This document shows positions 7,343-14,842 of a stretch of DNA of 64,000 bases, one piece after another (within the stretch, counting starts at the first letter, position 1; the number at the start of each line of letters is the position of its first letter). Source of the stretch: Telmatobacter sp049522315 (GTDB lineage: Bacteria; Acidobacteriota; Terriglobia; Terriglobales; Acidobacteriaceae); the NCBI GenBank assembly GCA_049522315.1, contig JBEKNY010000012.1:33857-97856 (forward strand), given 5' to 3'. The translations under genes were made by a program, and so were the position numbers. The notes beneath the pieces are model-generated. The model was not told the origin of the DNA, ran no database searches, and was given only the letters and a program-made list of their open reading frames with translations.

Positions 7343-7510
7343 AAGCCGAAGCCGCAGTCGTCCGAATACAGGGCTTTCGAGAATCTTTTAGGCCAAGTTC
7401 TGACCGTCTCAAAGACGGAACTGAATAGGCGGATCGAAGAGGACAAGCGCGAGAAGCGAACGCCTAGATCCGCTTCCCGCGTCCCTGCCGTCCCATCCAA
7501 GCCTTCTTAG
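7340..7510 (+). CDS. 56-aa conserved-looking small protein, IS passenger
   Basis: The start is set at ATG 7340 rather than upstream, because a leaderless-type -10 box ends six bases before it. The product begins MKPKPQSSEYRAFENLLGQV, then VSKTELNRRIEEDKREKRT and a basic, Ser/Pro-rich tail. The helical core F-x2-L-x3-L-x-VSK-x-EL-x-RR is reminiscent of a widespread class of very small soluble proteins in acidobacteria; that recollection is unverified. Its stop overlaps the transposase stop by 4 bases (TTAG), so the two genes converge tail to tail. Confidence 0.6.
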   Translation: MKPKPQSSEYRAFENLLGQVLTVSKTELNRRIEEDKREKRTPRSASRVPAVPSKPS

Positions 7511-8478
7511 AACGCCCTTTCGCCCACCTTGCCGGTCAGTTCCGCGTAAGTCAGTCTCTTCCCTGCGATCTGCGATACTGCCAGCGCGAAGCGATCCGCG
7601 TCAGTCACCGGATTGTCTTTGGTGGCGCGGTTGTTATAACGGAACGCCTGCTCATCGGCATAGGCTTCAAGGTGGAACGGCTCTACGGCCACATAGGTTC
7701 CATTCAAGCTGCGCTTTAAGAGGCTCCAGAAGTTTTCGATGCCCTGAGTGTGGACGCCCTTGCGAACGTACTCCTCAAGGTGGTTCACGGTCTTGTGGAT
7801 GAACGCCTTGGCCTTGAGCCCATCATAGCCCGAGTGCTGATCGGTGTAGATGGTTCCCACGGAAACGATCTGGCGAAGAATCTCCGCTTGCAGAGTGGCT
7901 CTAGTCACGTCGGGAATGACTTTGACGCGGACTTCGCGGGCGTAGCGGTCCAACATCCCAAGAATGGCGGTCTTGCTGTCGCCGCGCTCCGCCAGTTGCA
8001 GTTTGTTGCGGCGGCTGGCGTGCATGTTCTTCATCTTGCCGCCGACAAAGGTTTCATCGACTTCTACGGGTTTGCCGGAGGGTCCGAGCTTTTTGATAGA
8101 CCGATTCTTCATAGCCTCGCGAATCCGATGCAGCATGAACCACGCTGACTTCTGAGTGACGCCGATGGACCGCGCAATCTCATAGCTCGAAATGCCGTTC
8201 TTGCAGTTCGCCAGGAGCCACATCGCAGGGAGCCACTTCTGGAGCGGGATCGCGGAATCCTCGAAGATGGTATTCAGCTTGACCGAATACTGCCGTCCGC
8301 ACTCCCGGCACTGCCAGCGCCGCTGATTCTTGAGCCAGTGCTGTCGCTCCCTGGGCATGAGGCAAGCGGGGCACTCAGGGCCGGTAGGCCAGCGCATGAA
8401 GGCTACAGTGTCGATACAGGTCTGCTCGTCAGAGAAGTATCTGATTGCATCGGCTAGGGTTTTGACTTCGTTTTTCAT
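7507..8478 (-). CDS. IS1595-family transposase
   Basis: A 323-residue DDE transposase. An N-terminal zinc ribbon (CPACLMPRERQHWL, then CRECGRQYSVKLNT) is followed by a helical DNA-binding region (SSYEIARSIGVTQKSAWFML). The catalytic ISXO2-like domain contains VDETFVGGK (first Asp), YTDQHSGYDGL (second Asp) and GIENFWSLLKRSLNGTY (last acidic/Asn region). Full length and uninterrupted, so probably active. It sits 26 bp inside the right terminal repeat and moves the whole 3.5-kb element, generating 8-bp duplications. No clear Shine-Dalgarno sequence precedes the ATG. Confidence 0.95.
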   Translation of the reverse strand: MKNEVKTLADAIRYFSDEQTCIDTVAFMRWPTGPECPACLMPRERQHWLKNQRRWQCRECGRQYSVKLNTIFEDSAIPLQKWLPAMWLLANCKNGISSYEIARSIGVTQKSAWFMLHRIREAMKNRSIKKLGPSGKPVEVDETFVGGKMKNMHASRRNKLQLAERGDSKTAILGMLDRYAREVRVKVIPDVTRATLQAEILRQIVSVGTIYTDQHSGYDGLKAKAFIHKTVNHLEEYVRKGVHTQGIENFWSLLKRSLNGTYVAVEPFHLEAYADEQAFRYNNRATKDNPVTDADRFALAVSQIAGKRLTYAELTGKVGERAF

Positions 8479-8503
8479 GGCAGAACCAGAATCGCACAGA
8501 ATT

Positions 8504-8529
8504 CGTCATTAGTCAAGTATATTATTGCC
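8504..8529 (-). repeat. Right terminal inverted repeat of the IS1595-family element
   Basis: Reverse complement begins GGCAATAATATACTTGACTA. The duplicated octamer TTTGACGC follows immediately at 8530-8537. Confidence 0.92.
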
Positions 8530-9070
8530 TTTGACGCAAGTATCACTCTCGAAGTGACTGATTCTAAAGCCACTTCCTTGCAGATATTAGGCAGCAAAGG
8601 AGTTACGGGCCTTACGACGCGCATACCGCCCGTTTCCCGAAGATAAATGCCGCAAAGACGCGAACGCGACGGAGAATCTCCGCCGCGCCGAAGGCCCTGT
8701 TGAACGCTTATGGAGTGATTATGCGACATGAAGGGGAAATTATCTGCAAAGAACAGGGACCAAGGGAACGAGGGAACAAGGGATTAAGAAAACAACGACT
8801 TAGGGCAAGAGGGAGGGCTGGTATGGGTGGTGGTGGGGCTTGACAGTGAAACAGTGAATAGTGGTCAGTGATCAGTGGTCAGTGATCAGTGATCAGTGAT
8901 CAGTTTTCTGTTTTCTGTGCTCGACAGGGGGATCGTGGTATCCCACCCTTTTCGCGATGAGACCGCGAAAAGGATGGGGCACCCATTTTTTGTGGATGGG
9001 TGAGATTGGGGCACCCACCGGAGCCTGGATGGGGCACCTCTGCACAGTATCGCCCGCGAGTAATCAGCAA
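8530..9070. other. 541-bp gene-free stretch with simple repeats
   Basis: It begins with the right target duplication. No gene is supported. It contains GGGACCAAGGGAACGAGGGAACAAGGG (8756-8785 region), a heptamer array (listed) and a perfect 10-bp hairpin CCTTTTCGCG / CGCGAAAAGG (8947-8956 and 8964-8973). The hairpin is followed by GGATGGGGCACC motifs, which recur at 9013 and 9029. Confidence 0.6.
8861..8902. repeat. Six tandem heptamers GTG(A/G)TCA
   Basis: Six head-to-tail copies of GTGATCA or GTGGTCA, no spacers. Variable-number repeat of the kind seen in acidobacterial intergenic DNA. Confidence 0.85.
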
Positions 9071-9613
9071 CTAGCAATGCGGAAGGGGGTTCTTGAAGAC
9101 GAGCTCGATCGGCAACCAGGCGGTAAGGAGCTTGTCATTGATTTCAGAGTCTTCGGCAGTGCTCGAGAGCGACGACTGGGTGAGCGCCACGGCGATTTTT
9201 ACTTTTCCCTTGGCGCAGTACTCCTCAAGAAGCGTGGCCAGACTCAGGTCAGTGGCATCCAAGTAGTCCGCGGGCAGAGCGCCCTCCGCGCCGGGGATAT
9301 CGACCGCGCCCATGATGATCTGGTTCACCGCCATCTGCTCTTTAGTCGTGAGGCCCGAAGTGTCGATGCGCACGACGAGTATGGCTCTTTTAGCGAGCGC
9401 GCCAGGAGGCGCGTTTGGATCCGCCGTGTACTTGATGGGCGGAATGGCGATGCCCGCCTTGTTGGGCTTGGCCGGCGACGCGGCCAAGGCGAGATGGTAA
9501 GGGGGCCCCTGGAATATGGGCTTAACAGGAATGCCGGAGTTGTTGTTCCCCTGGGGTCCGCACCCCGCCAAAAACGCCAATCCCGCGATCACCAGTACGA
9601 TGGTCTTTCTCAA
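9071..9613 (-). CDS. Putative lipoprotein of unknown function
   Basis: A 180-residue protein. The TTG at 9613 is chosen because GGGGAGG lies 5 bases upstream, and it places a clean lipoprotein signal at the N-terminus (RKTIVLVIAGLAFLAGCGPQ, with the lipobox LAGC). A Gly/Asn/Pro linker follows. The mature part has VDTSGLTTKEQMAVNQIIMG and ends in a mixed alpha/beta region with no recognised domain. It should be anchored in the inner or outer membrane. It stands alone between repeat-rich spacers. Confidence 0.65.
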   Translation of the reverse strand: MRKTIVLVIAGLAFLAGCGPQGNNNSGIPVKPIFQGPPYHLALAASPAKPNKAGIAIPPIKYTADPNAPPGALAKRAILVVRIDTSGLTTKEQMAVNQIIMGAVDIPGAEGALPADYLDATDLSLATLLEEYCAKGKVKIAVALTQSSLSSTAEDSEINDKLLTAWLPIELVFKNPLPHC

Positions 9614-9769
9614 GTCATCCTCCCCGTTCAACCGAAACAACACGCCATCATACCATTCCTGTACCCTCATGGAATGTGATCGCGGGAAGCTGCGGTACCG
9701 ACGGTTGGAAGCAGCGAATTTGCCCGGCCGCGCCGCTGAGCCGTGTGGGATTCCTGAGGCTGGTGTAGA

Positions 9770-9820
9770 AGCAGGGATCAGGGATCAGGGGTCAGGGATC
9801 AGGGCTGAGGGACCAGAAAG
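9770..9820. repeat. Degenerate GGGATCAGGGGTCA repeats
   Basis: Repeated GGGATCAG / GGGGTCAG units. A similar run occurs at 10712-10760 between the two cyclophilin genes. No coding function. Confidence 0.7.
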
Positions 9821-9846
9821 GCCGGGAACGAGGGAACAAGGGAGCG

Positions 9847-9966
9847 GGTAGTGTCTCAGTTTGATGGGACAGTCGCTCAGGGCCTAAAGGCCCCGTTGAT
9901 CTGATTCCATTTACGGCACGGCTGAAGCCGTGCCCTTTCAAAACGACTTCAAACTGAGACACTACC
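9847..9966. mobile_element. 120-bp MITE with perfect 18-bp ends and 8-bp target duplication
   Basis: The ends GGTAGTGTCTCAGTTTGA (9847-9864) and TCAAACTGAGACACTACC (9949-9966) are exact reverse complements. Identical octamers AGGGAGCG flank it (9839-9846 and 9967-9974). The inside is non-coding and holds palindromes GGGCCTAAAGGCCC and GGCACGGCTGAAGCCGTGCC. It has no transposase, so it must have been mobilised in trans by an element with matching ends that makes 8-bp duplications. Its ends differ from those of the IS1595-family element at 5037-8529. Confidence 0.9.
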
Positions 9967-10021
9967 AGGGAGCGAGACGGCTAGCAGGCGGCGCGGCGCA
10001 TGATTTAACCTCGAAGACAGT

Positions 10022-10708
10022 ATGAACATTCGGCGTACGCTTCTCTTCTCTGCCCTGGCCGCAGCCGCTATTGCCGGCGCGGCCTTTGCTGTCTTCGCTC
10101 GACAATCAAGCGCGCCCGCGAGCCAAGAGGTTCCCGACGCGCCCCAGGCGACTGCCGAGGCCACAACGGCGCCAAACGGGCCGTTCGTGGCGATGGACAC
10201 GTCGATGGGGCGTATTACCTGCCAGTTCTTCCAGAAGCAGGCGCCGAATGCGGTGGCCAACTTCATCGGATTGGCGGAGGGCACGAAGGACTGGACCGAT
10301 CCCGCGACCAAGAAGGTGCAGCATCACAAGCGGTACTACGACGGCACGATCTTTCACCGCGTGATTCCCGAGTTCATGATTCAGGGCGGCGATCCGTTGG
10401 GCACGGGGATGGGCGATCCTGGGTACAGCTTCAACGACGAGTTCGATCCGGGGCTGAACTTCGACAGGCCGGGGCGGCTGGCGATGGCGAACAGCGGGCC
10501 GAATACGAACGGCAGCCAGTTCTTTATCACCGAGCGGGCATACGATTCATTGAACCAGCACTACACCATTTTCGGCCAGTGCGACGACGCGAGTATAGCG
10601 GTGGTAAAGACCATCGCGCGCGTCGAGCGCGACGCGAACGACAAGCCGCTGGAGCCGGTGGTGCTGAAGAAGGTGACGATCGTGCGCGAGGGCGTGCCGA
10701 TGCCCTAG
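10022..10708 (+). CDS. Exported cyclophilin-type peptidyl-prolyl isomerase
   Basis: A 228-residue protein catalysing cis-trans isomerisation of X-Pro bonds. The N-terminus has two arginines and a long hydrophobic stretch (FSALAAAAIAGAAFAVFA), a signal peptide or anchor, so it acts in the periplasm. The cyclophilin domain spans about residues 60-225, with YYDGTIFHRVIPEFMIQGGD (active-site Arg and Phe), NTNGSQFFIT and HYTIFGQC. It forms a tandem pair with the next gene, which encodes a leaderless paralogue, suggesting duplication with division of labour between compartments. Confidence 0.92.
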   Translation: MNIRRTLLFSALAAAAIAGAAFAVFARQSSAPASQEVPDAPQATAEATTAPNGPFVAMDTSMGRITCQFFQKQAPNAVANFIGLAEGTKDWTDPATKKVQHHKRYYDGTIFHRVIPEFMIQGGDPLGTGMGDPGYSFNDEFDPGLNFDRPGRLAMANSGPNTNGSQFFITERAYDSLNQHYTIFGQCDDASIAVVKTIARVERDANDKPLEPVVLKKVTIVREGVPMP

Positions 10709-10800
10709 AACAGGGGTCAGGGAACAGAGATCAGGGGTCAGGGGTCAGGGATCAGGAGCCGCGGATCACGAATCAGAATCAGGAAATCTCAGGAGCGATC

Positions 10801-11331
10801 ATGGCACTAGCAGCAGGAACCTACGCCGTCTTTACGACGACCGAAGGCAAGATTACCGTGCGGCTTTTCGAGGCCGACGCGCCCATCACCGTGAAGAACT
10901 TTATCGAGCTGGCGGAGGGCGCGAAGGAGTGGTCGCATCCGGTGACGCGCGCGAAGTCGAAGAACAAGCTTTACGACGGGACGATTTTTCACCGTGTGAT
11001 TCCCGACTTTATGATTCAGGGCGGAGATCCGGCGGGCAACGGGATGGGCGGACCGGGCTACCGCTTCGAGGATGAGACCAAAGGCTCGCCGCACAAGTTC
11101 GACAAGCCGGGGAAATTGGCGATGGCCAACGCGGGCCCGAATACGAACGGTAGCCAGTTCTTCCTGACGGTGGCGGCTACGCCGTGGCTCACCGGCAACC
11201 ACACTATCTTCGGCGAGGTGGTCGAGGGGCAGGAGATTGTGGTGGCCATTTCGAAGGTTCCGCGCAACGCGCAGGACAAGCCGCACAAGCCGGTGGTGCT
11301 GGAGTCGGTCGTGATTGAGCGCGTGAGCTAG
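10801..11331 (+). CDS. Cytoplasmic cyclophilin-type peptidyl-prolyl isomerase
   Basis: A 176-residue cyclophilin without a signal peptide. Motifs: LYDGTIFHRVIPDFMIQGGD, MANAGPNTNGSQFFLTV and HTIFGEVVEG. It starts at ATG 10801, following AGGAGCG. It is closely related to the exported isomerase immediately upstream. The 92-bp spacer between them contains GGGGTCAGG-type repeats rather than a clear terminator, so the two genes could be cotranscribed. Confidence 0.92.
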   Translation: MALAAGTYAVFTTTEGKITVRLFEADAPITVKNFIELAEGAKEWSHPVTRAKSKNKLYDGTIFHRVIPDFMIQGGDPAGNGMGGPGYRFEDETKGSPHKFDKPGKLAMANAGPNTNGSQFFLTVAATPWLTGNHTIFGEVVEGQEIVVAISKVPRNAQDKPHKPVVLESVVIERVS

Positions 11332-11382
11332 GGCCGATTCTCCAGTTCAGTACAAAAAAAGGAAGCGAATGGGGAGGCCGTC

Positions 11383-12780
11383 TTGAGCAGGAGCGGAGAG
11401 CGATTGCTGACGGCGGCCGATCTGCAGGCGGCGCGGCAGCAGCGCGCGAGGGCAGGTGTGTCTCATGCATGGCGAGCGCTGCGGCATCGCAACTTCCGGC
11501 TCTTTTTCGGCGGGCAGACCATTTCGCTCATCGGCACGTGGATGACGCGCATTGCGACGGCGTGGCTGGTGTACCGGCTGACGAAGTCGGCGCTGCTGCT
11601 GGGCACGGTGAGCTTCGCGGGCCAGATTCCGACGTTTCTCTTCGCGCCCTTCGCCGGGGTTTGGGTGGACCGCCTGGACCGCAGGAAGGTGCTGGTGTGG
11701 ACGCAGACGCTGGCCATGATCCAATCGTTCCTGCTGGCAGCGCTTACGCTTTCCGGCCACATTACCGTCCCCCTGATTCTGGCTTTGAGCGTCATGCAGG
11801 GCATCATCAACGCCTTCGACATGCCGGGACGGCAGGCCTTCATGGTGCAGATGGTGGGCGACCGCGCCGACCTGGGCAACGCCATCGCAATCAATTCGTC
11901 CATGGTGAACGTGGCGCGGCTCATTGGGCCGTCGCTGGCCGGGCTGGTGATTGCCGCCACCAACGAAGGCTGGTGCTTTTTGATCGACGGCATCAGTTAC
12001 ATCGCAGTGATTGCATCGCTCGCGATGATGCGGTTGAATGCTGCCGCCGTGCGCCGGGCGGCCACGTCGACTTTCCATGAGCTGAAGGAGGGATGGAGCT
12101 ATGTTTCAGGGTTCCTGCCCATGCGCACGATTCTCACGCTATTTGCCGTAGTCAGCCTGATGGGCATGCCGTTTGTGGTGCTGATGCCGATTTTTGCGGC
12201 GCAGGTGCTGCACGGCGGCCCGCACACGCTGGGATTCCTGATGGGGGCGATGGGGGTGGGCGCGCTGATCTCCGCGCTGTCGCTGGCGGCGCGCAAAAGC
12301 GTGCGCGGGTTGATCCGCATGATTCCGATTGCCGCAGCCGTCTTTGGGCTGGGGTTGGCTGGCTTCGGGCTATCGCACGTCTACTGGTTTTCGATGGCGA
12401 TGGTGCTGGTGGCGGGCATGGGCATGATGCAGGGCATGGCCGCGAGCAATACGATCATCCAGACTCTGGTGGATGAAGACAAGCGCGGGCGTGTGATGAG
12501 CTACTACACGATGGCGTTCATGGGGATGGCGCCCTTCGGCAGCCTGCTGGCGGGATCGATGGCCCACGCGATTCCGCCGACGCCGATGTGGATTGCGACG
12601 GGAATGGTGTTGACCGGTGCGCAGTGGACCGTGATCATCAACGGGCTGGTGGTGGTGCTGGGCGCGGCGTGGTTCTTTACGCGGCTGCCGGGGCTGCGGC
12701 GCGTGGTGCGGCCGATCTACGAGGAGATGGGCATTCTTCCCGCGGCGCAGGAGATGGCAGCGGAGCAGATCCAATCGTGA
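11383..12780 (+). CDS. MFS transporter, EntS-like exporter family
   Basis: A 465-residue inner-membrane protein with about 10-12 hydrophobic helices. The N-terminal segment FRLFFGGQTISLIGTWMTRI and the loop AGVWVDRLDRRKVLVWTQT (the DR-x-x-RRK motif A between helices 2 and 3) are typical of MFS_3 / enterobactin-exporter-like proteins. TTG 11383 is taken as the start because GGGGAGG lies 5 bases upstream. The substrate is unknown; the family exports siderophores, drugs or other small molecules. It follows the cyclophilins by 51 bp on the same strand. Confidence 0.85.
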   Translation: MSRSGERLLTAADLQAARQQRARAGVSHAWRALRHRNFRLFFGGQTISLIGTWMTRIATAWLVYRLTKSALLLGTVSFAGQIPTFLFAPFAGVWVDRLDRRKVLVWTQTLAMIQSFLLAALTLSGHITVPLILALSVMQGIINAFDMPGRQAFMVQMVGDRADLGNAIAINSSMVNVARLIGPSLAGLVIAATNEGWCFLIDGISYIAVIASLAMMRLNAAAVRRAATSTFHELKEGWSYVSGFLPMRTILTLFAVVSLMGMPFVVLMPIFAAQVLHGGPHTLGFLMGAMGVGALISALSLAARKSVRGLIRMIPIAAAVFGLGLAGFGLSHVYWFSMAMVLVAGMGMMQGMAASNTIIQTLVDEDKRGRVMSYYTMAFMGMAPFGSLLAGSMAHAIPPTPMWIATGMVLTGAQWTVIINGLVVVLGAAWFFTRLPGLRRVVRPIYEEMGILPAAQEMAAEQIQS

Positions 12781-13052
12781 AAGACAGCTTCTAGTTGCTA
12801 GCTTGCTATCCCTCCCCAGGCGCGATGTGCAACCCACCCTAAACGCAAAGTCGTTCCCAGGACTTCGTCCTGGGCTAACTTCCTTGCTCCCTCCGGGAGC
12901 GGGTGGAGTGGCACGCGAAGCGATTTTCATTCTTTTCCGTGAGCCAAAGGTCCATGGGAACTCGGGATGACATCAAGATAAAGCAGGGTACAGCAACTAT
13001 GGGACGGCGCTAGTTGTCAGCTCCTAGCTGTTAGCTCTTAGCTTCCCACTGT
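12781..13052. other. Intergenic DNA with hairpin and TAGCT-type repeats
   Basis: It contains a perfect 8-bp hairpin CCCAGGAC / GTCCTGGG (12856-12874), which could end the MFS transcript, and loosely repeated AGCTNTTAGCTCTTAGCTTCC sequence near 13010-13045. No gene is supported. Confidence 0.5.
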
Positions 13053-14708
13053 TCACTGGATTACGCCGCAGAGGTGGACCTGGACGCCGAGTTCGGCGAG
13101 CATGGCGGCCTTGGTGGCGAGGGCTTTGTCCGCAATCTCGGCTGTGGGCGCATAGGCGACATTGATGTGGTTGGCGCGATGGCGAGCCATGAACTGATTC
13201 TGGCTGACGCCGTGCAGGATGGCGTGGACGATGGGCCACTGAATCGTGGTCCCGCGCCAGCGGCGTTCGGTTTCGGCGGCAGGCAGCTCGACGACCGTGC
13301 CGCGGCCGATGTCGCAATGCAGCGCGCCGCCCTCGACGAAGGCGCGGCTCCAGACGATTTCGCCGGGCTTGCCTACGCCTTTGAGCGATCCGCCGCCGAG
13401 CGGGAAGTACATGGCGGGCTGGCGTTCGCTGGCCGCGCCCGCATAGCCGCCGATGAAATGATTGGCGGGGGCAGCGCCGGAGATCTGCAGGAGCCATACA
13501 AAGTCGTCGATCTCGCCAGTACCGTTGCCTCCGTGCCCCTTGTAGTGCTCGCCCCAGCGGACATCGTGAAGAGTGGTTGAGGGATCGAGGCCGAGGGCCT
13601 TCCAGCAGCGGTTGGTGACGAGCGCATCGACGCCGGCGCACTCGTCGACTTCATTGAAGTGCGGGAGCGGTCCGCCGGGATACAGCTCCTTGCTGCTTCC
13701 CTCGGCGAAGACCGGCGGGCGATCGGCGTTGTTCAACATGCCTTCGGCGAGGTCGGACGCGGGCGCCATGTCCTTGAGTCCCTGCTGATACTGGATGCCG
13801 ATGAGGTCGCAGCCGAAATCGCAGGCGATGCGAACCGCCGCGATGTACATTTTGCACTGATCGAGGACCTGATCGAGCGTAAGCTCGGTGGCGGGGTCTT
13901 TGCCGAAGTCGAACTTGACGCCCTTGGTCACAAGCCATTCGTAGACGCCGTGCGCCTCAGCGCCGCTGACCGTGCGCATTCTGGCGACCAGAGCCGATTG
14001 GCTCAGCCGCTCCTTGAAAACGCCCGCGGGATTGAGCAGCTCGTCATCGACGATGGCGTTGTACATGCCCATACAGCCCTCATCGAAGATGCCCATGATG
14101 GCCTTGCGGCGCCTGAGAGCGGAGGCGAGCTGTGCGCCCAACTGCGCGCTGGCGGCGGGCAGCTTGCCGCGGTCGAGCGCGTGGACGTGGGAGAGGTCGT
14201 GAGTGATTCGGCCGTCGCGCAGCCACTCGTCGAGCGCATTCAGAAACCAGGCGTCGGTGAAGTCCTTGCTCCAGATGGAGGAGAACGGCTTGCCGGCCTT
14301 GACCAGAGAGCCGTTGAGATTGAGCAGGCCGACAAGTCCCGGCCATTGGCCGGACCAGTTGGCGACGGTGAGGATCGGGCCCTGGTGGCTGCGCAGACCG
14401 GGAAGGACGTGATGCGAGTACTGCCAGGCCGCGGTGGCGAAGACGAGCCGGGCCTGAGGATGGATATTCATGAAGACATCCATGCCCATGCGCTGCGACG
14501 AGATGAAGCCGTGCTTTTCCTTTTCGTTATAGGGATGGGCGCGGACGAGGGACCAGCCTTTGCGTGCGAAGGCGGCGGTGAGTTTCTCCTCCATGTCGCG
14601 CTGCGCGGGCCAGCATTCCTGGTTGGCCGAGAGGCGCAGATCGCCACTTGTAACCAGCAACACCTCAGTTGCCGCCGGTTTTGCTGCTTCCTGATTTCCC
14701 GTTCCCAT
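13053..14708 (-). CDS. L-fucose/arabinose isomerase-family protein
   Basis: A 551-residue cytoplasmic protein resembling the fucose-isomerase-like family. The N-terminal domain contains LLVTSGDLRLSANQECWPAQ; a middle region has IMGIFDEGCMGMYNAIVDDE, with acidic residues placed like the metal-binding Glu/Asp of the family; and the C-terminal domain has HYKGHGGNGTGEIDDFVWLL. It probably interconverts an aldose and a ketose with a divalent metal, but the sugar is uncertain. It is monocistronic, with a GGAG motif before ATG 14708. No transporter or kinase for a sugar pathway lies beside it. Confidence 0.75.
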   Translation of the reverse strand: MGTGNQEAAKPAATEVLLVTSGDLRLSANQECWPAQRDMEEKLTAAFARKGWSLVRAHPYNEKEKHGFISSQRMGMDVFMNIHPQARLVFATAAWQYSHHVLPGLRSHQGPILTVANWSGQWPGLVGLLNLNGSLVKAGKPFSSIWSKDFTDAWFLNALDEWLRDGRITHDLSHVHALDRGKLPAASAQLGAQLASALRRRKAIMGIFDEGCMGMYNAIVDDELLNPAGVFKERLSQSALVARMRTVSGAEAHGVYEWLVTKGVKFDFGKDPATELTLDQVLDQCKMYIAAVRIACDFGCDLIGIQYQQGLKDMAPASDLAEGMLNNADRPPVFAEGSSKELYPGGPLPHFNEVDECAGVDALVTNRCWKALGLDPSTTLHDVRWGEHYKGHGGNGTGEIDDFVWLLQISGAAPANHFIGGYAGAASERQPAMYFPLGGGSLKGVGKPGEIVWSRAFVEGGALHCDIGRGTVVELPAAETERRWRGTTIQWPIVHAILHGVSQNQFMARHRANHINVAYAPTAEIADKALATKAAMLAELGVQVHLCGVIQ

Positions 14709-14842
14709 GATGATTGTCTCCCATCGATGTAATCGTTATCACCCAAGAGAAATATACACCAGAGCGAGGTGCGGCTGGCAACGGCCACAGGTAGGATGGA
14801 GTTGATTCCGCTCCTTGGAGCAGATGGCGGGGAACTGGCCTG

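Larger units (their letters stand above)
5037..8529. mobile_element. Complete IS1595-family element with passenger genes (3493 bp)
   Basis: The left end (5037-5062, beginning GGCACTAACATACTTGACTA) and the right end (8504-8529, beginning inward GGCAATAATATACTTGACTA) are inverted repeats of 26 bp with 3 mismatches. Directly outside are identical octamers TTTGACGC (5029-5036 and 8530-8537), the 8-bp target duplication expected for IS1595-family transposition. The transposase lies at 7507-8478 (minus), just inside the right end. Passengers are a small membrane protein, a pentapeptide-like protein, a frameshifted two-TM gene, a 148-aa unknown and a 56-aa unknown. Several IS1595 subgroups are known to carry passengers. 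The intact duplication argues for a fairly recent insertion. Confidence 0.92.

Noticed and set aside
8861..8902. Possible CRISPR array
   Set aside because: The units are 7-base head-to-tail repeats without spacers, so this is a simple tandem repeat; no cas genes are seen.
9847..9966. The MITE as a cut-down copy of the IS1595-family element
   Set aside because: The ends are unrelated (GGTAGTGTCTCAG versus GGCACTAACATAC), so the resident element is not the obvious source of transposase.
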